The position numbers and the translations under genes are program-made. DNA of 64,000 bases from Alphaproteobacteria bacterium (GTDB taxonomy: Bacteria > Pseudomonadota > Alphaproteobacteria > Caulobacterales > Caulobacteraceae), in contig JAHJOO010000017.1 in the NCBI GenBank assembly GCA_018820275.1, positions 17,961-81,960 of the forward strand, written 5' to 3'. The notes below the pieces were generated by a model that saw nothing but the letters and a program-made list of their open reading frames with translations, had not been told where the DNA came from and did not search any database. Shown here piece after piece: positions 1 through 8,568 of this stretch (position 1 is its first letter; the number at the start of each line of letters is the position of its first letter).

Positions 1-1248
1 GACCGCATCGCCTTGTCGATGATCGCCGCGGCCGAGCGCGAGGGCTTCCTCAAGCCCGGCGGCACGATCGTCGAGGCGACCGCCGGCAACACCGGCCTGG
101 CCCTGGCCCTGGTCGGCCAGGCCAAGGGCTACAAGGTCCTGCTGGTCATCCCCGACAAGATGTCCAAGGAGAAGATCCAGCACCTGCGCGCCATGGGCGC
201 CGACGTGCGGCTGACCCGGTCGGACGTTCCCCACGGCCACCCGGAATACTACACCGACATGGCCGAGCGTCTGGCCCAGCAGATCCCGGGCGGCTTCTAC
301 GTCAACCAGTTCGCCAACGACGCCAACTCCCTGGCCCACTTCGAGGGCACGGGTCCGGAAATCTGGGAACAGACCGGCGGACGGATCGACGCCTTCGTCG
401 CCGGCATCGGCTCGGGCGGCACCATCACCGGCATCGGCCGGTACCTGAAGTCGGTCGGCTCGGAGGCCGAGATCGTCCTCGCCGATCCGGTCGGCTCCAC
501 GCTTGCAGGGCTGGTGAACGACGGCGTGCCGGGGCCCGAGGGCAGCTATACGGTCGAGGGGATCGGCCAGAATTTCGTGCCCGACACCGCCGACATGAGC
601 CTGATCGACAAGGCCTATTCGATCCCGGACGCCGAGGCGATCGCCGTCGCCCGCGAGTTGCTTCTGAAGGAGGGCATCCTCGCCGGCTCGTCGTCGGGCA
701 CCCTGATCGCCGCCGCCCTGCGCTGGTGCCGCGAGCAGACCGAGCCGAAGACCTGCGTCACCTTCGTCTGCGACACGGGCGCCAAATACCTGTCCAAGGT
801 CTACAACGACGCTTGGCTGGCCGATCAGGGCCTGACCGAACGCACCCTGCACGGCGACCTGTCGGACCTGATCACGCGCCGGCCGGAGGAGGGCGGCGTC
901 GTCACCGTCGGCCCCGACGACACCCTGGACACCGCCTTCAAGCGCATGCGCGGCGCCGACGTGTCGCAGCTGCCGGTGCTGCAGGACGGCCGCCTGATCG
1001 GGATTCTGGACGAGAGCGACATCGTGCACGTCCTCGACACCGACGAGATCACGCGCAAGGAGCGGTTCGCCAAGCCTGTCCGGACGGCCATGACCCGCGA
1101 TCTGGACACGGTGCAGGTCACAGAGTCGCTGGATGCCCTCATCCCGCTGTTCGATCGCGACCGCGTCGCCATCGTGCTGGACGGCGAGCGGTTCGTCGGC
1201 CTGATCACGCGCACCGACCTGATCAACCACCTGAGCCTGAACCGCTGA
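1..1248 (+). CDS. Cystathionine beta-synthase, 5'-truncated by window edge
   Basis: PLP-dependent enzyme that condenses serine and homocysteine to cystathionine (or, in relatives, makes cysteine from O-acetylserine). The frame is open from base 1 and reads DRIALSMI, which in the family directly follows the PLP-lysine motif SVKDR, so about 50 N-terminal residues including that lysine lie outside the window. The phosphate-binding motif EATAGNTG and the later GSGGTITG loop are visible. The last ~125 residues are a pair of CBS domains, which sets it apart from plain cysteine synthase and fits cystathionine beta-synthase. One base separates its stop from the next start, so it is co-translated with the gamma-lyase/synthase. 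Internal ATGs are not the start; the gene is partial. Confidence 0.93.
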   Translation, partial: DRIALSMIAAAEREGFLKPGGTIVEATAGNTGLALALVGQAKGYKVLLVIPDKMSKEKIQHLRAMGADVRLTRSDVPHGHPEYYTDMAERLAQQIPGGFYVNQFANDANSLAHFEGTGPEIWEQTGGRIDAFVAGIGSGGTITGIGRYLKSVGSEAEIVLADPVGSTLAGLVNDGVPGPEGSYTVEGIGQNFVPDTADMSLIDKAYSIPDAEAIAVARELLLKEGILAGSSSGTLIAAALRWCREQTEPKTCVTFVCDTGAKYLSKVYNDAWLADQGLTERTLHGDLSDLITRRPEEGGVVTVGPDDTLDTAFKRMRGADVSQLPVLQDGRLIGILDESDIVHVLDTDEITRKERFAKPVRTAMTRDLDTVQVTESLDALIPLFDRDRVAIVLDGERFVGLITRTDLINHLSLNR

Positions 1249-1249
1249 G

Positions 1250-2410
1250 ATGACCATCCGCAACCGCCAGGGCTTCTCGACCCGCGCCATCCACGCGGGC
1301 CAGCGCCCGGACCCGACGACCGGCGCGGTCATGACGCCGATCTACGCCACCTCGACCTACGCCCAGGAAAGCCCGGGCGTGAACAAGGGTTATGAGTACG
1401 CGCGCGGCAAGAACCCGACGCGCGAGGCGTTCGAGGCCTGTCTGGCGGATCTGGAGGGCGGGACGCACGCCTTCGGCTTCGCCTCGGGCATGGCGGCGAC
1501 GTCGACGGCGCTGGAACTGCTGGACGCCGGCAGCCACATCGTCACCGGGGACGACCTGTACGGCGGGTCGTGGCGGTTGTTCGAGCGGGTGCGGCGCCGC
1601 TCCGCCGGGCTGGACTTCGCCTACGTCGACATGGCCGACCTGTCCGCGGTCGAGGCTGCCATCACGCCGAAGACGAAGCTGATCTGGGCCGAGACGCCGA
1701 CCAATCCGCTGATGAAACTGGCCGACATCCAGGGCCTGTCGAAGATCGCCAGGGCCCACGGCCTGATCCTGGTCGTCGACAACACCTTCGCCACGCCGTG
1801 GAGCCAGCAGCCCCTCGCGCTGGGCGCCGACGTGGTCATGCACTCGGCGACGAAGTATCTGAACGGCCACTCCGACGTGATCGGCGGCGCACTGGTCACG
1901 GCCGATCCCGAGCTGGCGAGCCAGCTGAAGTTCCTGCAGAACTCGGTCGGCGGCGTGATGGGGCCGTTCGACGCCTTCCTGGCCAACCGCGGTCTCAAGA
2001 CGCTGGGCGTGCGCATGAAGGCGCACAACGAGAATGCCCTCGCCGTCGCCCGCTGGCTGGAGGACCGGAAGGGGATCGCCAAGGTGATCTATCCGGGCCT
2101 GATCACCCACCCGCAGCACGACCTTGCGGCCCGTCAGATGAACGGCCGCTACGGCGGCATGGTCACCGTGCTCATCGACGGCGATCTGGAGCGCACGAAG
2201 CGGGTGCTGGAGCGGGTGTCGGTGTTCACGCTCGCGGAATCGCTGGGCGGCGTCGAAAGCCTGGTCAATCACCCGGCCATCATGACCCACGCCAGCGTGC
2301 CGAAGGAACTGCGCGAGGCCGGCGGCGTCACCGAGAACCTGATCCGTCTGTCGATCGGCGTCGAAGACGTCGAGGACCTGATCGCCGACCTGGATCAGGC
2401 GCTGGGCTGA
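1250..2410 (+). CDS. Cystathionine gamma-lyase/gamma-synthase (Cys/Met metabolism PLP enzyme)
   Basis: A 386-residue Cys/Met-metabolism PLP enzyme of normal family length. The PLP-binding lysine is K202 in SATKYLNGHSD; the N-terminal YEYARGKNPTREAFE segment and C-terminal SLGGVESL segment are typical. Sequence alone does not cleanly separate gamma-lyase, gamma-synthase and O-acetylhomoserine sulfhydrylase. The partner is a CBS-domain cystathionine beta-synthase one base upstream, so reverse transsulfuration (homocysteine to cystathionine to cysteine) is the best reading, with a gamma-lyase role here. The start ATG at 1250 abuts the previous TGA, indicating a two-gene operon. Confidence 0.9.
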   Translation: MTIRNRQGFSTRAIHAGQRPDPTTGAVMTPIYATSTYAQESPGVNKGYEYARGKNPTREAFEACLADLEGGTHAFGFASGMAATSTALELLDAGSHIVTGDDLYGGSWRLFERVRRRSAGLDFAYVDMADLSAVEAAITPKTKLIWAETPTNPLMKLADIQGLSKIARAHGLILVVDNTFATPWSQQPLALGADVVMHSATKYLNGHSDVIGGALVTADPELASQLKFLQNSVGGVMGPFDAFLANRGLKTLGVRMKAHNENALAVARWLEDRKGIAKVIYPGLITHPQHDLAARQMNGRYGGMVTVLIDGDLERTKRVLERVSVFTLAESLGGVESLVNHPAIMTHASVPKELREAGGVTENLIRLSIGVEDVEDLIADLDQALG

Positions 2411-2414
2411 GGCG

Positions 2415-2666
2415 TCAGCCCGGTAGGGCGGTCTGGTGACCGGTGGCCGGGGCTTCCTTCTTCTTGCGGACCGGGGCCTTGCGCACGACCGGCGTGCTCG
2501 GCAGGGCCGCGCGACGGGCGCGCTCCTCGTCGATCACGGGGATCAGGTCGGCCGCGGCGGTCATCTGGGTCGTCGACCCGTGCGCCACCAGCCGTTCGGC
2601 ATTGGCGCGCAGGATCTTCAGGTCGTCGTCGTTCATCAGGGGAACGCGTTCGCTCAGCGGGGTCAT
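2415..2666 (-). CDS. Small hypothetical protein (83 aa)
   Basis: A short protein with a charged helical N-terminal half (around NDDDLKILRANAERLV) and a Lys/Pro-rich, probably disordered tail. No family recognised. The start at 2666 is supported by an AGGAG Shine-Dalgarno sequence about seven bases upstream. It converges tightly on the transsulfuration genes and lies downstream of the IF-1-like gene on the same strand, so it may end the cspA transcript. It has no signal peptide or membrane segment and is probably cytoplasmic. Function unknown. Confidence 0.6.
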   Translation of the reverse strand: MTPLSERVPLMNDDDLKILRANAERLVAHGSTTQMTAAADLIPVIDEERARRAALPSTPVVRKAPVRKKKEAPATGHQTALPG

Positions 2667-2691
2667 GGGCAGCTCCTGTTCGGTGGCGGCC

Positions 2692-2934
2692 TCAGGGCCG
2701 GCGTCCGGAAAGACGCCAGCCCTTCAGCTGATTGAAGGCGATCTCGATCGTCACCCGGTCCCCGACCAGCGACGGCGCCCCGGCCTTCCCGCGGGCGGGC
2801 AGGGCCGTGACGAGGTGGCCGTTGGTCAGGCGAACCCGGCGCAGTCCCAGAGGCAGCAGCCCCACGACGTCGCCTTCGAAGGCGATGGGTCGCGGAGCCT
2901 CGACCGGAGAAGGGCGGCCGGGATCGACGGGCAA
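2692..2934 (-). CDS. IF-1-like S1-fold RNA-binding protein
   Basis: About 55 C-terminal residues resemble translation initiation factor IF-1: a beta-barrel pattern LPLGLRRVRLTNGHLVTAL, then GDRVTIEI and a final KGWRL strand matching the IF-1 GDRV and KGRI/ITFR segments. A Pro-rich 20-residue extension precedes the fold. It is probably a paralogue rather than the essential infA. The only plausible start is a TTG at 2934, six bases after the cspA stop, so translation likely depends on cspA. The pairing suggests a joint RNA-chaperone role, which is inference. Main uncertainty: the exact start and whether it acts in initiation at all. Confidence 0.6.
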   Translation of the reverse strand: MPVDPGRPSPVEAPRPIAFEGDVVGLLPLGLRRVRLTNGHLVTALPARGKAGAPSLVGDRVTIEIAFNQLKGWRLSGRRP

Positions 2935-2940
2935 GTCGGC

Positions 2941-3153
2941 CTACTCGGCCGCCTTGAGACGACCCGCCGATTCCTTGCCCGAGCGGGCGTCGCGTTCGAC
3001 TTCGTACGAGATCTTCTGGTTCTCGTTCAGGCTGCCCAGGTCCGAGACCTCGACGGCCGAGGCGTGGACGAACACGTCCTTGCCGCCGTCGTCAGGCTGG
3101 ATGAAGCCGTAGCCCTTGGTGGAGTTGTACCATTTCACAGTGCCGGTCGCCAT
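2941..3153 (-). CDS. cspA: Cold-shock domain protein (CspA family)
   Basis: A 70-residue single cold-shock domain that binds single-stranded RNA/DNA and melts structure in mRNA. The RNP motifs are present: KGYGFIQP (RNP1) and VFVHASAV (RNP2). The start at 3153 is chosen because translation begins [10 protein letters not shown], as in the family, with GGAGGT six bases upstream; the longer upstream frame is spurious. The leader to 3270 is GC-poorer than its surroundings, but I could not define a cold-box or promoter. An IF-1-like gene follows directly. Confidence 0.97.
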   Translation of the reverse strand: MATGTVKWYNSTKGYGFIQPDDGGKDVFVHASAVEVSDLGSLNENQKISYEVERDARSGKESAGRLKAAE

Positions 3154-3320
3154 ATCATGACCTCCGATAAGGCATTGGCCACAGAGAGAATTCCCTGGCG
3201 GCCTGTCGGGTCTGGGATGGGATCGGCGTAACCTCGGTGCGCGATGCAAAGGGGCAGCAGCGTTTCGCAAACGAGATGTCGACGCCCCTCAAGTGGGCGC
3301 TTCGGCGGCGGAAAGCAAGC

Positions 3321-3357
3321 GTCGGCGCGCGCGAACCCGGGGGCGGCGCGCGCCGAC
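3321..3357 (-). terminator. GC-rich hairpin after the fasciclin gene
   Basis: A perfect 12-bp stem (GTCGGCGCGCGC at 3321-3332 with GCGCGCGCCGAC at 3346-3357) begins nine bases beyond the fasciclin stop codon. The downstream side for the minus strand is only weakly T-rich (GCTTGCTTTCC), so it could terminate or simply protect the mRNA 3' end. Confidence 0.5.
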
Positions 3358-3365
3358 GGTCGCCG

Positions 3366-3959
3366 TCAGTTGGGCAGCGACACCGCGTCGGTGACGTGGA
3401 TCACGCCGTTGGACTGGAACACGTCCGCCTGGGTCACCACGGCCACGCCGCCGTTCTCGTCGGTCAGGATGACGGAGTCGCCGCGCAGGCTGGCCGTCAG
3501 CACCCCACCCTCGACGGTGGTCAGGCGGGCCTGGCCGCCGCCGGCCCGGATCTGGCCGATCAGATCGGCCGCCGACACCCGGCCCGCGACCACGTGATAG
3601 GTCAGGATCTTGGTCAGGGTCGCCTTGTTGGCGGGCTGGACCAGGGTCTCGACCGTGCCGGCCGGCAGCTTGGCGAAGGCGGCGTTGGTCGGGGCGAAGA
3701 CGGTGAACGGGCCCGGGCCCGACAGGGTCTCGACCAGGCCGGCGGCGGTCACCGCCGCCACCAGGGTGGTGTGGTCGCGCGAGTTGACGGCGTTCTCGAC
3801 GATGGTGCGGCTGGGGTACATGGCGGCACCGCCGACCATGACGGTGGCTTCGGAAGCCATGCCGGAGTCCACGCCCTCCATCGGGGCGCAGGCGGCGGCG
3901 GTCAGCGCGGCGGCGGCCACGGCGGCCAGCAGGGCGGGGCGGGCGAACGGGGTCTTCAT
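3366..3959 (-). CDS. Fasciclin (FAS1) domain lipoprotein
   Basis: A secreted 197-residue protein with one FAS1 domain. A signal sequence runs to an Ala-rich segment ending TAAAC, a plausible lipobox, so it is probably membrane-anchored. FAS1 hallmarks are visible: FTVFAPTNAAF (H1), the LTYHVV segment and the closing VIHVTDAVSLP (H2). FAS1 domains mediate adhesion or surface interactions; the bacterial ligand is unknown. The start at 3959 is preferred over an upstream ATG because it begins MKTPFARP followed by the hydrophobic core, with AGGAG upstream. It appears monocistronic. Confidence 0.9.
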   Translation of the reverse strand: MKTPFARPALLAAVAAAALTAAACAPMEGVDSGMASEATVMVGGAAMYPSRTIVENAVNSRDHTTLVAAVTAAGLVETLSGPGPFTVFAPTNAAFAKLPAGTVETLVQPANKATLTKILTYHVVAGRVSAADLIGQIRAGGGQARLTTVEGGVLTASLRGDSVILTDENGGVAVVTQADVFQSNGVIHVTDAVSLPN

Positions 3960-4100
3960 GGGGAGGTCTCCTGAGCGAGCCGTCTGCGCGGCACGCCCAA
4001 GGGACGAGAGGCCGACCCGCCCGGATGCCCGCTGCGGCATCCGGCCACGCGGCGGAACCGCCGGTCGCTTGCGGGGTTGTCGGCCCCGGCCGCGATCCTT

Positions 4101-4832
4101 CTAGAAGTAGGACGCGAGGCTGATCACGAAGCGGCTGTCGTAGCTCTCCAGCGCGGTGGGCGGCACGCCGTCCGCATCGGTGTCGTGCCAGCGGCCGTCC
4201 AGTTCCAGCCGATCGGTGAGCCGCCACGTCGCGCCGACGTCCCAGCCCACATAGTCGACGCCGACCTCCTGTTCGCGCTGGCCGATGCCGGCGGACCAGC
4301 TCAGCTTCGGCGACTGATCCCAGGCGACCCGGGCTTCATACCAGGTCCAGGCCTCGGCAGAGCCGATGCCGTCGGGCGTGTGCTGCAGGCGCAGCCGGCC
4401 CTCGACGGGACCGATCGAGCGGATCAGGTCGGCGGTGAATTCCCAGGCGCCGGCGTCGTCCGTCATGTCGGCGTCGACCAGCCATTTGTGCTCGACCGCC
4501 AGGTCCAGATCGAAGCCCGCGACCTGGGGACGCCAGCCGCCGATCAGCGACGCCTCCACCTCCGCGCCGTTGGACTTCACCGTCTCCACCGCCGGGCCGA
4601 AATAGAAGGCCCCGTCCGCGCTCGTATACTCCGCCAGCGCCCAGACCGAGGCGTCGCCGTCGGACTTGGACACCTGTTTGGACCGGTTGTCGGACTGGAC
4701 GCCCGCACCGAACGCCCAGCTGCCGCGCGGGCCCTGCACGAGGGGATCGACGGACGGGTCCATCTCCTGCGCGCCTGCGGGCAGGGCGGCGCCGGAGATC
4801 AGCAGGGCGAGGGCGAGGCGGCGCAGGGTCAT
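4101..4832 (-). CDS. TorF-like outer-membrane protein / putative porin
   Basis: A 243-residue protein with a clear signal peptide (MTLRRLALALL to AGAQ) followed by alternating beta-strand segments and a C-terminal aromatic residue (SLASYF), as expected of an outer-membrane beta-barrel. GSWAFGAGVQSDNRSKQVSKSDGD resembles the start of the 'TorF family putative porin' group, whose members carry a GVxSDYRFRG-like first strand; here it is RSKQ. Substrate unknown. The start at 4832 is chosen because the upstream in-frame extension is not signal-like. It shares no operon with neighbours that I can see. Confidence 0.7.
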   Translation of the reverse strand: MTLRRLALALLISGAALPAGAQEMDPSVDPLVQGPRGSWAFGAGVQSDNRSKQVSKSDGDASVWALAEYTSADGAFYFGPAVETVKSNGAEVEASLIGGWRPQVAGFDLDLAVEHKWLVDADMTDDAGAWEFTADLIRSIGPVEGRLRLQHTPDGIGSAEAWTWYEARVAWDQSPKLSWSAGIGQREQEVGVDYVGWDVGATWRLTDRLELDGRWHDTDADGVPPTALESYDSRFVISLASYF

Positions 4833-4902
4833 GACGGTCCGTGGGCGGAGAAAAATGCGGCGCTCTCCTAGCCCAGGTCGGCGGCGAAATGAAGACGTCG
4901 CC

Positions 4903-5838
4903 TCAGGCGGCGCGCCACGGCTCGCTGGCGAAGGCGGCAACGGCCTCCCCGTACTCCGCCTTCAGCCGGGCGACCAGATCGGCCGTGGGGATCACGTCGT
5001 GGATGGCGCCGGACCCGTGCCCGGCCGACCACACCGTCTTCCACGCCTTGGCCTCCGCGGCCATGTCCAGCTTGTGCTCGGGCAGGGTCTTGGGGTCGAT
5101 CCCGTTGGCGACCAGCGACTTGGTCAGGAAGTTCGCCGGAATCCCCGAAACCGCGGGCGTGTAGGTCACGTCCATCGAGCCCGAGTCGACGATCATCTGC
5201 TTGTACTCGCCCTGGGCCGCGCTTTCGGTCGTGGCGATGAAGCGGGTGCCCAGATAGGCGAAGTCCGCGCCCAGCGCCCGCGCCGCCGCCACGTCGCGTC
5301 CGGTCGAGATGCAGCCCGACAGGATGATCGTGCCGGAAAAGAAGGTGCGCACCTCCTCGACCAGGGCGAAGGGATGCACCACCCCGGCGTGGCCGCCCGC
5401 GCCGCCCGCCACCAGGATCAACCCGTCGACGCCGGCCTCGGCGGCCTTGCGCGCATGACGCACATTGGCGATGTCGTGGAACACCACGCCGCCGTAGCCG
5501 TGCACCGCCTCGACCACGTCGCGCACGGCGCCCAGGGAGGTGATGATCAGCGGCACCTGCTCCTCGACCGACACCATCATGTCGGCCATCAGCCGCGGAT
5601 TGGTCGGGTGGACGATGTGGTTGACGCCATAGGCGGCCGCGCCGGGAGTCCGCCGCGCCTTGATCTCGTGCAGCCATTCCCGATAGCCCTCGGTCGTGCG
5701 CTGGTTCAGCGACGGGAAGGTGCCGATCACCCCCGCGTTGCAGCACTCGACCACCAGATCGGGCCCCGACACCAGAAACATCGGCGCGGCGATGACCGGC
5801 AGGCTCAGGCCCGACTTCAGGATCTCAGGAATGGCCAT
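4903..5838 (-). CDS. Nitronate monooxygenase (NPD-type FMN protein)
   Basis: A 311-residue TIM-barrel FMN enzyme that oxidises propionate-3-nitronate or alkyl nitronates to carbonyl compounds plus nitrite, probably as detoxification. Visible features: the N-terminal PVIAAPMFLVSGPDL flavin-site segment, GGAGGHAG for FMN phosphate, and a GTRFIATTES segment near the end of the barrel. Length is normal. GGGGTG lies upstream of the ATG. It is probably a single-gene unit. The family also contains FabK-like enoyl reductases, but the GGAGGHAG segment and length favour nitronate monooxygenase. Confidence 0.9.
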   Translation of the reverse strand: MAIPEILKSGLSLPVIAAPMFLVSGPDLVVECCNAGVIGTFPSLNQRTTEGYREWLHEIKARRTPGAAAYGVNHIVHPTNPRLMADMMVSVEEQVPLIITSLGAVRDVVEAVHGYGGVVFHDIANVRHARKAAEAGVDGLILVAGGAGGHAGVVHPFALVEEVRTFFSGTIILSGCISTGRDVAAARALGADFAYLGTRFIATTESAAQGEYKQMIVDSGSMDVTYTPAVSGIPANFLTKSLVANGIDPKTLPEHKLDMAAEAKAWKTVWSAGHGSGAIHDVIPTADLVARLKAEYGEAVAAFASEPWRAA

Positions 5839-5902
5839 GGACGTTCACCCCGTTGCGTTTCGCTACGGATAGGACGGCGCCGTGGGGGAAGGCAAATGCG
5901 CG

Positions 5903-6340
5903 TTACTGAGGGCCCGGCATGGGCGAGGGCAGGCGGAACCGCGCGGTCCACGTCGCCCTTGCGTCCACGGCGAGGCCGTCAACGGTGCGCGGATGCACGC
6001 GCGCGGTTCTGGATCCCTCCATCGCCGCGGCCGCGAACCCATATCCGGACGGAGTTTCCGAAACGACCTCGCAATCCTGGAACCGTCCGTCGCCTCGAAC
6101 CCGGCACGCCATCACCACGGCACCCTCGACGTTCCCGCTCAGCGCGGCTTCCGGATAGATGAGCCGGGGCGGCTGGCCCCAGCGAGGGTTGGTAATCATC
6201 GCCGGTCTGGGCGCCACCAACACGAGGGACGGCGGAGTCACCACCGCGGGCGGCTCAAGCTCTCCGGACTGCGCCCACGCCCCACCGGGCGCGAGCAGGA
6301 TCAGCGCCGTCAGGACCAGGCTTTGAGATTTCACGCGCAA
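5903..6340 (-). CDS. Secreted TonB C-terminal-domain protein
   Basis: A signal peptide (hydrophobic core [11 protein letters not shown], ending AWAQ) is followed by a Pro-rich spacer and a TonB C-terminal-like domain: [20 protein letters not shown], then [19 protein letters not shown] and a final WTARFRLP strand. It lacks a membrane anchor beyond the signal peptide, so it is more likely a periplasmic TonB-C module than a full energy transducer. Start: a GTG at 6358 is open, but the strong GGGGGGAG lies just inside it and eight bases before a TTG at 6340; GTG at 6334 is also possible. It is divergent from queF. Confidence 0.65.
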   Translation of the reverse strand: MRVKSQSLVLTALILLAPGGAWAQSGELEPPAVVTPPSLVLVAPRPAMITNPRWGQPPRLIYPEAALSGNVEGAVVMACRVRGDGRFQDCEVVSETPSGYGFAAAAMEGSRTARVHPRTVDGLAVDARATWTARFRLPSPMPGPQ

Positions 6341-6400
6341 GCGACTAACTCCCCCCACTCACCGCGCCTTGATCGCCCGCCGAAAGCCCCGCCGCAAGCC

Positions 6401-6862
6401 ATGACCACCGACACCTCCGGCCTGTCCCAGCTGGGTGCCCACGTGCCCATCCCCGCCAGCCCCGATCAGGCGGCGCTGGAGCGGGTGCCCAATCCGCACC
6501 CCGACGCCCTGTATCTGGCCCGCTTCACGGCGCCGGAGTTCACCAGCCTGTGCCCGGTCACCGGCCAGCCGGACTTCGCCCATCTGGTCATCGACTATGC
6601 CCCCGCCGAGTGGCTGGTCGAATCCAAGTCGCTGAAGCTGTACCTGACCGCCTTCCGCAACCACGGGGCCTTCCACGAGGACTGCACCGTCGGCATCGGC
6701 CTGCGCCTGAACGACCTGCTCCAGCCGCGCTGGCTGCGCATCGGCGGCTACTGGTACCCCCGCGGCGGCATCCCCATCGACGTCTTCTGGCAGTCGGGCG
6801 AACCGCCCGCCGGCCTCTGGCTCCCCGACCCCGGCGTCCCGACCTACCGCGGCCGCGGCTGA
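6401..6862 (+). CDS. queF: NADPH-dependent preQ0 reductase QueF
   Basis: Reduces 7-cyano-7-deazaguanine (preQ0) to preQ1 in queuosine synthesis, in the cytoplasm. At 153 residues it is the short, unimodular type. The catalytic cysteine is C51 in [11 protein letters not shown], with the paired aspartate D58; the QueF motif ESKSLKLY and the FRNHGAFHE segment follow. The start at 6401 gives [12 protein letters not shown], typical of the family. No preQ1 riboswitch is visible in the 60-base leader, and no other queuosine gene is adjacent. Confidence 0.96.
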   Translation: MTTDTSGLSQLGAHVPIPASPDQAALERVPNPHPDALYLARFTAPEFTSLCPVTGQPDFAHLVIDYAPAEWLVESKSLKLYLTAFRNHGAFHEDCTVGIGLRLNDLLQPRWLRIGGYWYPRGGIPIDVFWQSGEPPAGLWLPDPGVPTYRGRG

Positions 6863-6976
6863 GGCGCTTTTCGCCGTTTGCTCACGCGGCGCTCATGAGC
6901 GTCACCGGCACCACGTGGGACACCTCGCGCACCGTGATGCGGCGATCGTGCCGGACGCGGCGCGGAGCCCGGCCGA

Positions 6977-8509
6977 ATGCGCATCCTCTTCGTCAACGTT
7001 CCGCACCCCGCGATCGGCAGCCGGATCCCGAGGGAGCAACTTCCGCCCCTGGGACTGCTCGCCGTCGCCGGCCCGTTGATCGACGACGGTCACGACGTCG
7101 AACTGCTGGACGGTGAACTCGGTCCCGTCTCGCTGGGCGATCTCGTGGACGAGGTTGTGGCGCGGTCACCCGACCTCGTCATGTTCGGCCACTCCGGCTC
7201 GTCATCCGGACAGCCCATAGTCAGCGAGGTTGCGCGCCGGGTTCGTGCGGCGCTGCCCCGGGCGCGCATCGTCTATGGCGGGGTTCATCCGACCTATTTC
7301 TGGCGCGAGCTTCTGGCCGCCGATCCCTGGGTCGACGTGATCGTGCGCGGGGAGGGCGAGGAGACGGGGCGTCGCCTCGTTCGTGCACTTGTCGCGGGGG
7401 AGCCCCTGACCGCCGTTCCCGGCCTGGCCTTTCGCGAGGAAGATCGCCCGTTCGCCACGCCGCCCGCGCCCGTGATCCAGAATCTCGACGACTACAGGGT
7501 CGGCTGGGAGCTGATTGATCATGCCCGCTACGGGTACTGGGGCGGCAAGCGCGCGGTGGTGATCCAGTTCTCGCGGGGCTGCCCGCACCTGTGCAACTAC
7601 TGCGGCCAGCGGGGCTTCTGGACCCGCTGGCGGCATCGCGACCCCGAGAAGCTGGCCGACGAGATCGCCTGGCTCCACCGCGAACACGGCGTGGAGGTTT
7701 TCAACTTCGCCGACGAAAATCCCAGCGCCGGACGCAAGCCCTGGCTGGCCTTCCTGCGGGCGATCATCGCCCGAAATCTCGACGTGACCCTGGTCGGATC
7801 GACCCGGGCGGGGGACATCGTCCGTGACCACGCCGAGCTGCACCTCTACAAACAGGCGGGGTTCGAACGCTTCCTCATGGGCATGGAGTCCACGGATGAG
7901 CCGACCCTGAAGCTGATCCGCAAGGGGGCGGCCCCCTCGATCGACCGGGAGGCGATCCGGCTCCTGCGGCAGCACCGCATCCTGTCCATGGCGACCTGGG
8001 TCGCGGGCTTTGACGACCAGACCGACGGCGACTTCTGGCGCGGCCTGCGCCAGCTGATCGCCTACGACCCCGATCAGGTCCAGATGCTCTACGTCACGCC
8101 GCACCGCTGGACGCCCTACTACCGGCTGGCGGAGAACCGGGAGGTGATCCAGCCCGACCTGCGCCGCTGGGACTACAAGCATCAGGTCCTGGCCATGAAG
8201 CGGATGCCGGCGTGGCGGGTCCTGATGTGGGTCAAGTTCATGGAGGTGACCTGTCAGGTCCGCCCTCGCGCCCTGATGCGGCTCATCTGGCGCCCCGACG
8301 CGAAGATCCGGCACGCCACGCGGTGGTACTACCGCATGGGCCGCAGGGTCTGGTTCCACGAGATCATCAGCTTCGTCTTCCGCGATCGCCGTATGTCGGA
8401 GGGCCGCACCGTCGCGCAGCATCTGGGCACCCGGCAGGATCACGAGGAGGAGGCGTCGGCCCCGCCGCTCCGTCGGACGGTGCGCATCCCCGTTCGACTG
8501 GACGCGTGA
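6977..8509 (+). CDS. B12-binding radical SAM protein, BchE-like
   Basis: A 510-residue protein with an N-terminal cobalamin-binding Rossmann domain (about 1-150: MRILFVNVPHPAIGSR, GEGEETGRRLV) and a radical-SAM barrel with the 4Fe-4S cysteines C202, C206 and C209 in GCPHLCNYCGQRGF. The C-terminal ~150 residues are basic and Trp-rich (WRVLMWVKFMEV, YYRMGRRVWF). The architecture matches anaerobic Mg-protoporphyrin monomethyl-ester cyclase BchE and related B12/SAM enzymes, and annotators often transfer the BchE name, but no other bacteriochlorophyll gene is in the window. Substrate therefore uncertain. Apparently monocistronic; no strong Shine-Dalgarno sequence at the ATG. Confidence 0.8.
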   Translation: MRILFVNVPHPAIGSRIPREQLPPLGLLAVAGPLIDDGHDVELLDGELGPVSLGDLVDEVVARSPDLVMFGHSGSSSGQPIVSEVARRVRAALPRARIVYGGVHPTYFWRELLAADPWVDVIVRGEGEETGRRLVRALVAGEPLTAVPGLAFREEDRPFATPPAPVIQNLDDYRVGWELIDHARYGYWGGKRAVVIQFSRGCPHLCNYCGQRGFWTRWRHRDPEKLADEIAWLHREHGVEVFNFADENPSAGRKPWLAFLRAIIARNLDVTLVGSTRAGDIVRDHAELHLYKQAGFERFLMGMESTDEPTLKLIRKGAAPSIDREAIRLLRQHRILSMATWVAGFDDQTDGDFWRGLRQLIAYDPDQVQMLYVTPHRWTPYYRLAENREVIQPDLRRWDYKHQVLAMKRMPAWRVLMWVKFMEVTCQVRPRALMRLIWRPDAKIRHATRWYYRMGRRVWFHEIISFVFRDRRMSEGRTVAQHLGTRQDHEEEASAPPLRRTVRIPVRLDA

Positions 8510-8568
8510 TCGTGCCGCCTGTGGTGATCGACCTGATCAACGCCGATCAGCGCGAAGCCTGAGCGCCG

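Noticed and set aside
6359-6400. A preQ1 riboswitch before queF
   Set aside because: The leader is short and I see no preQ1 aptamer pseudoknot or C-rich loop with an A-rich tail.
6863-6976. An FNR-type site before the BchE-like gene
   Set aside because: No TTGAT-N4-ATCAA is present; partial similarity only.
6977-8509. Evidence for a photosynthesis gene cluster
   Set aside because: Only a BchE-like enzyme is present; no bch, crt or puf neighbours in 64 kb.
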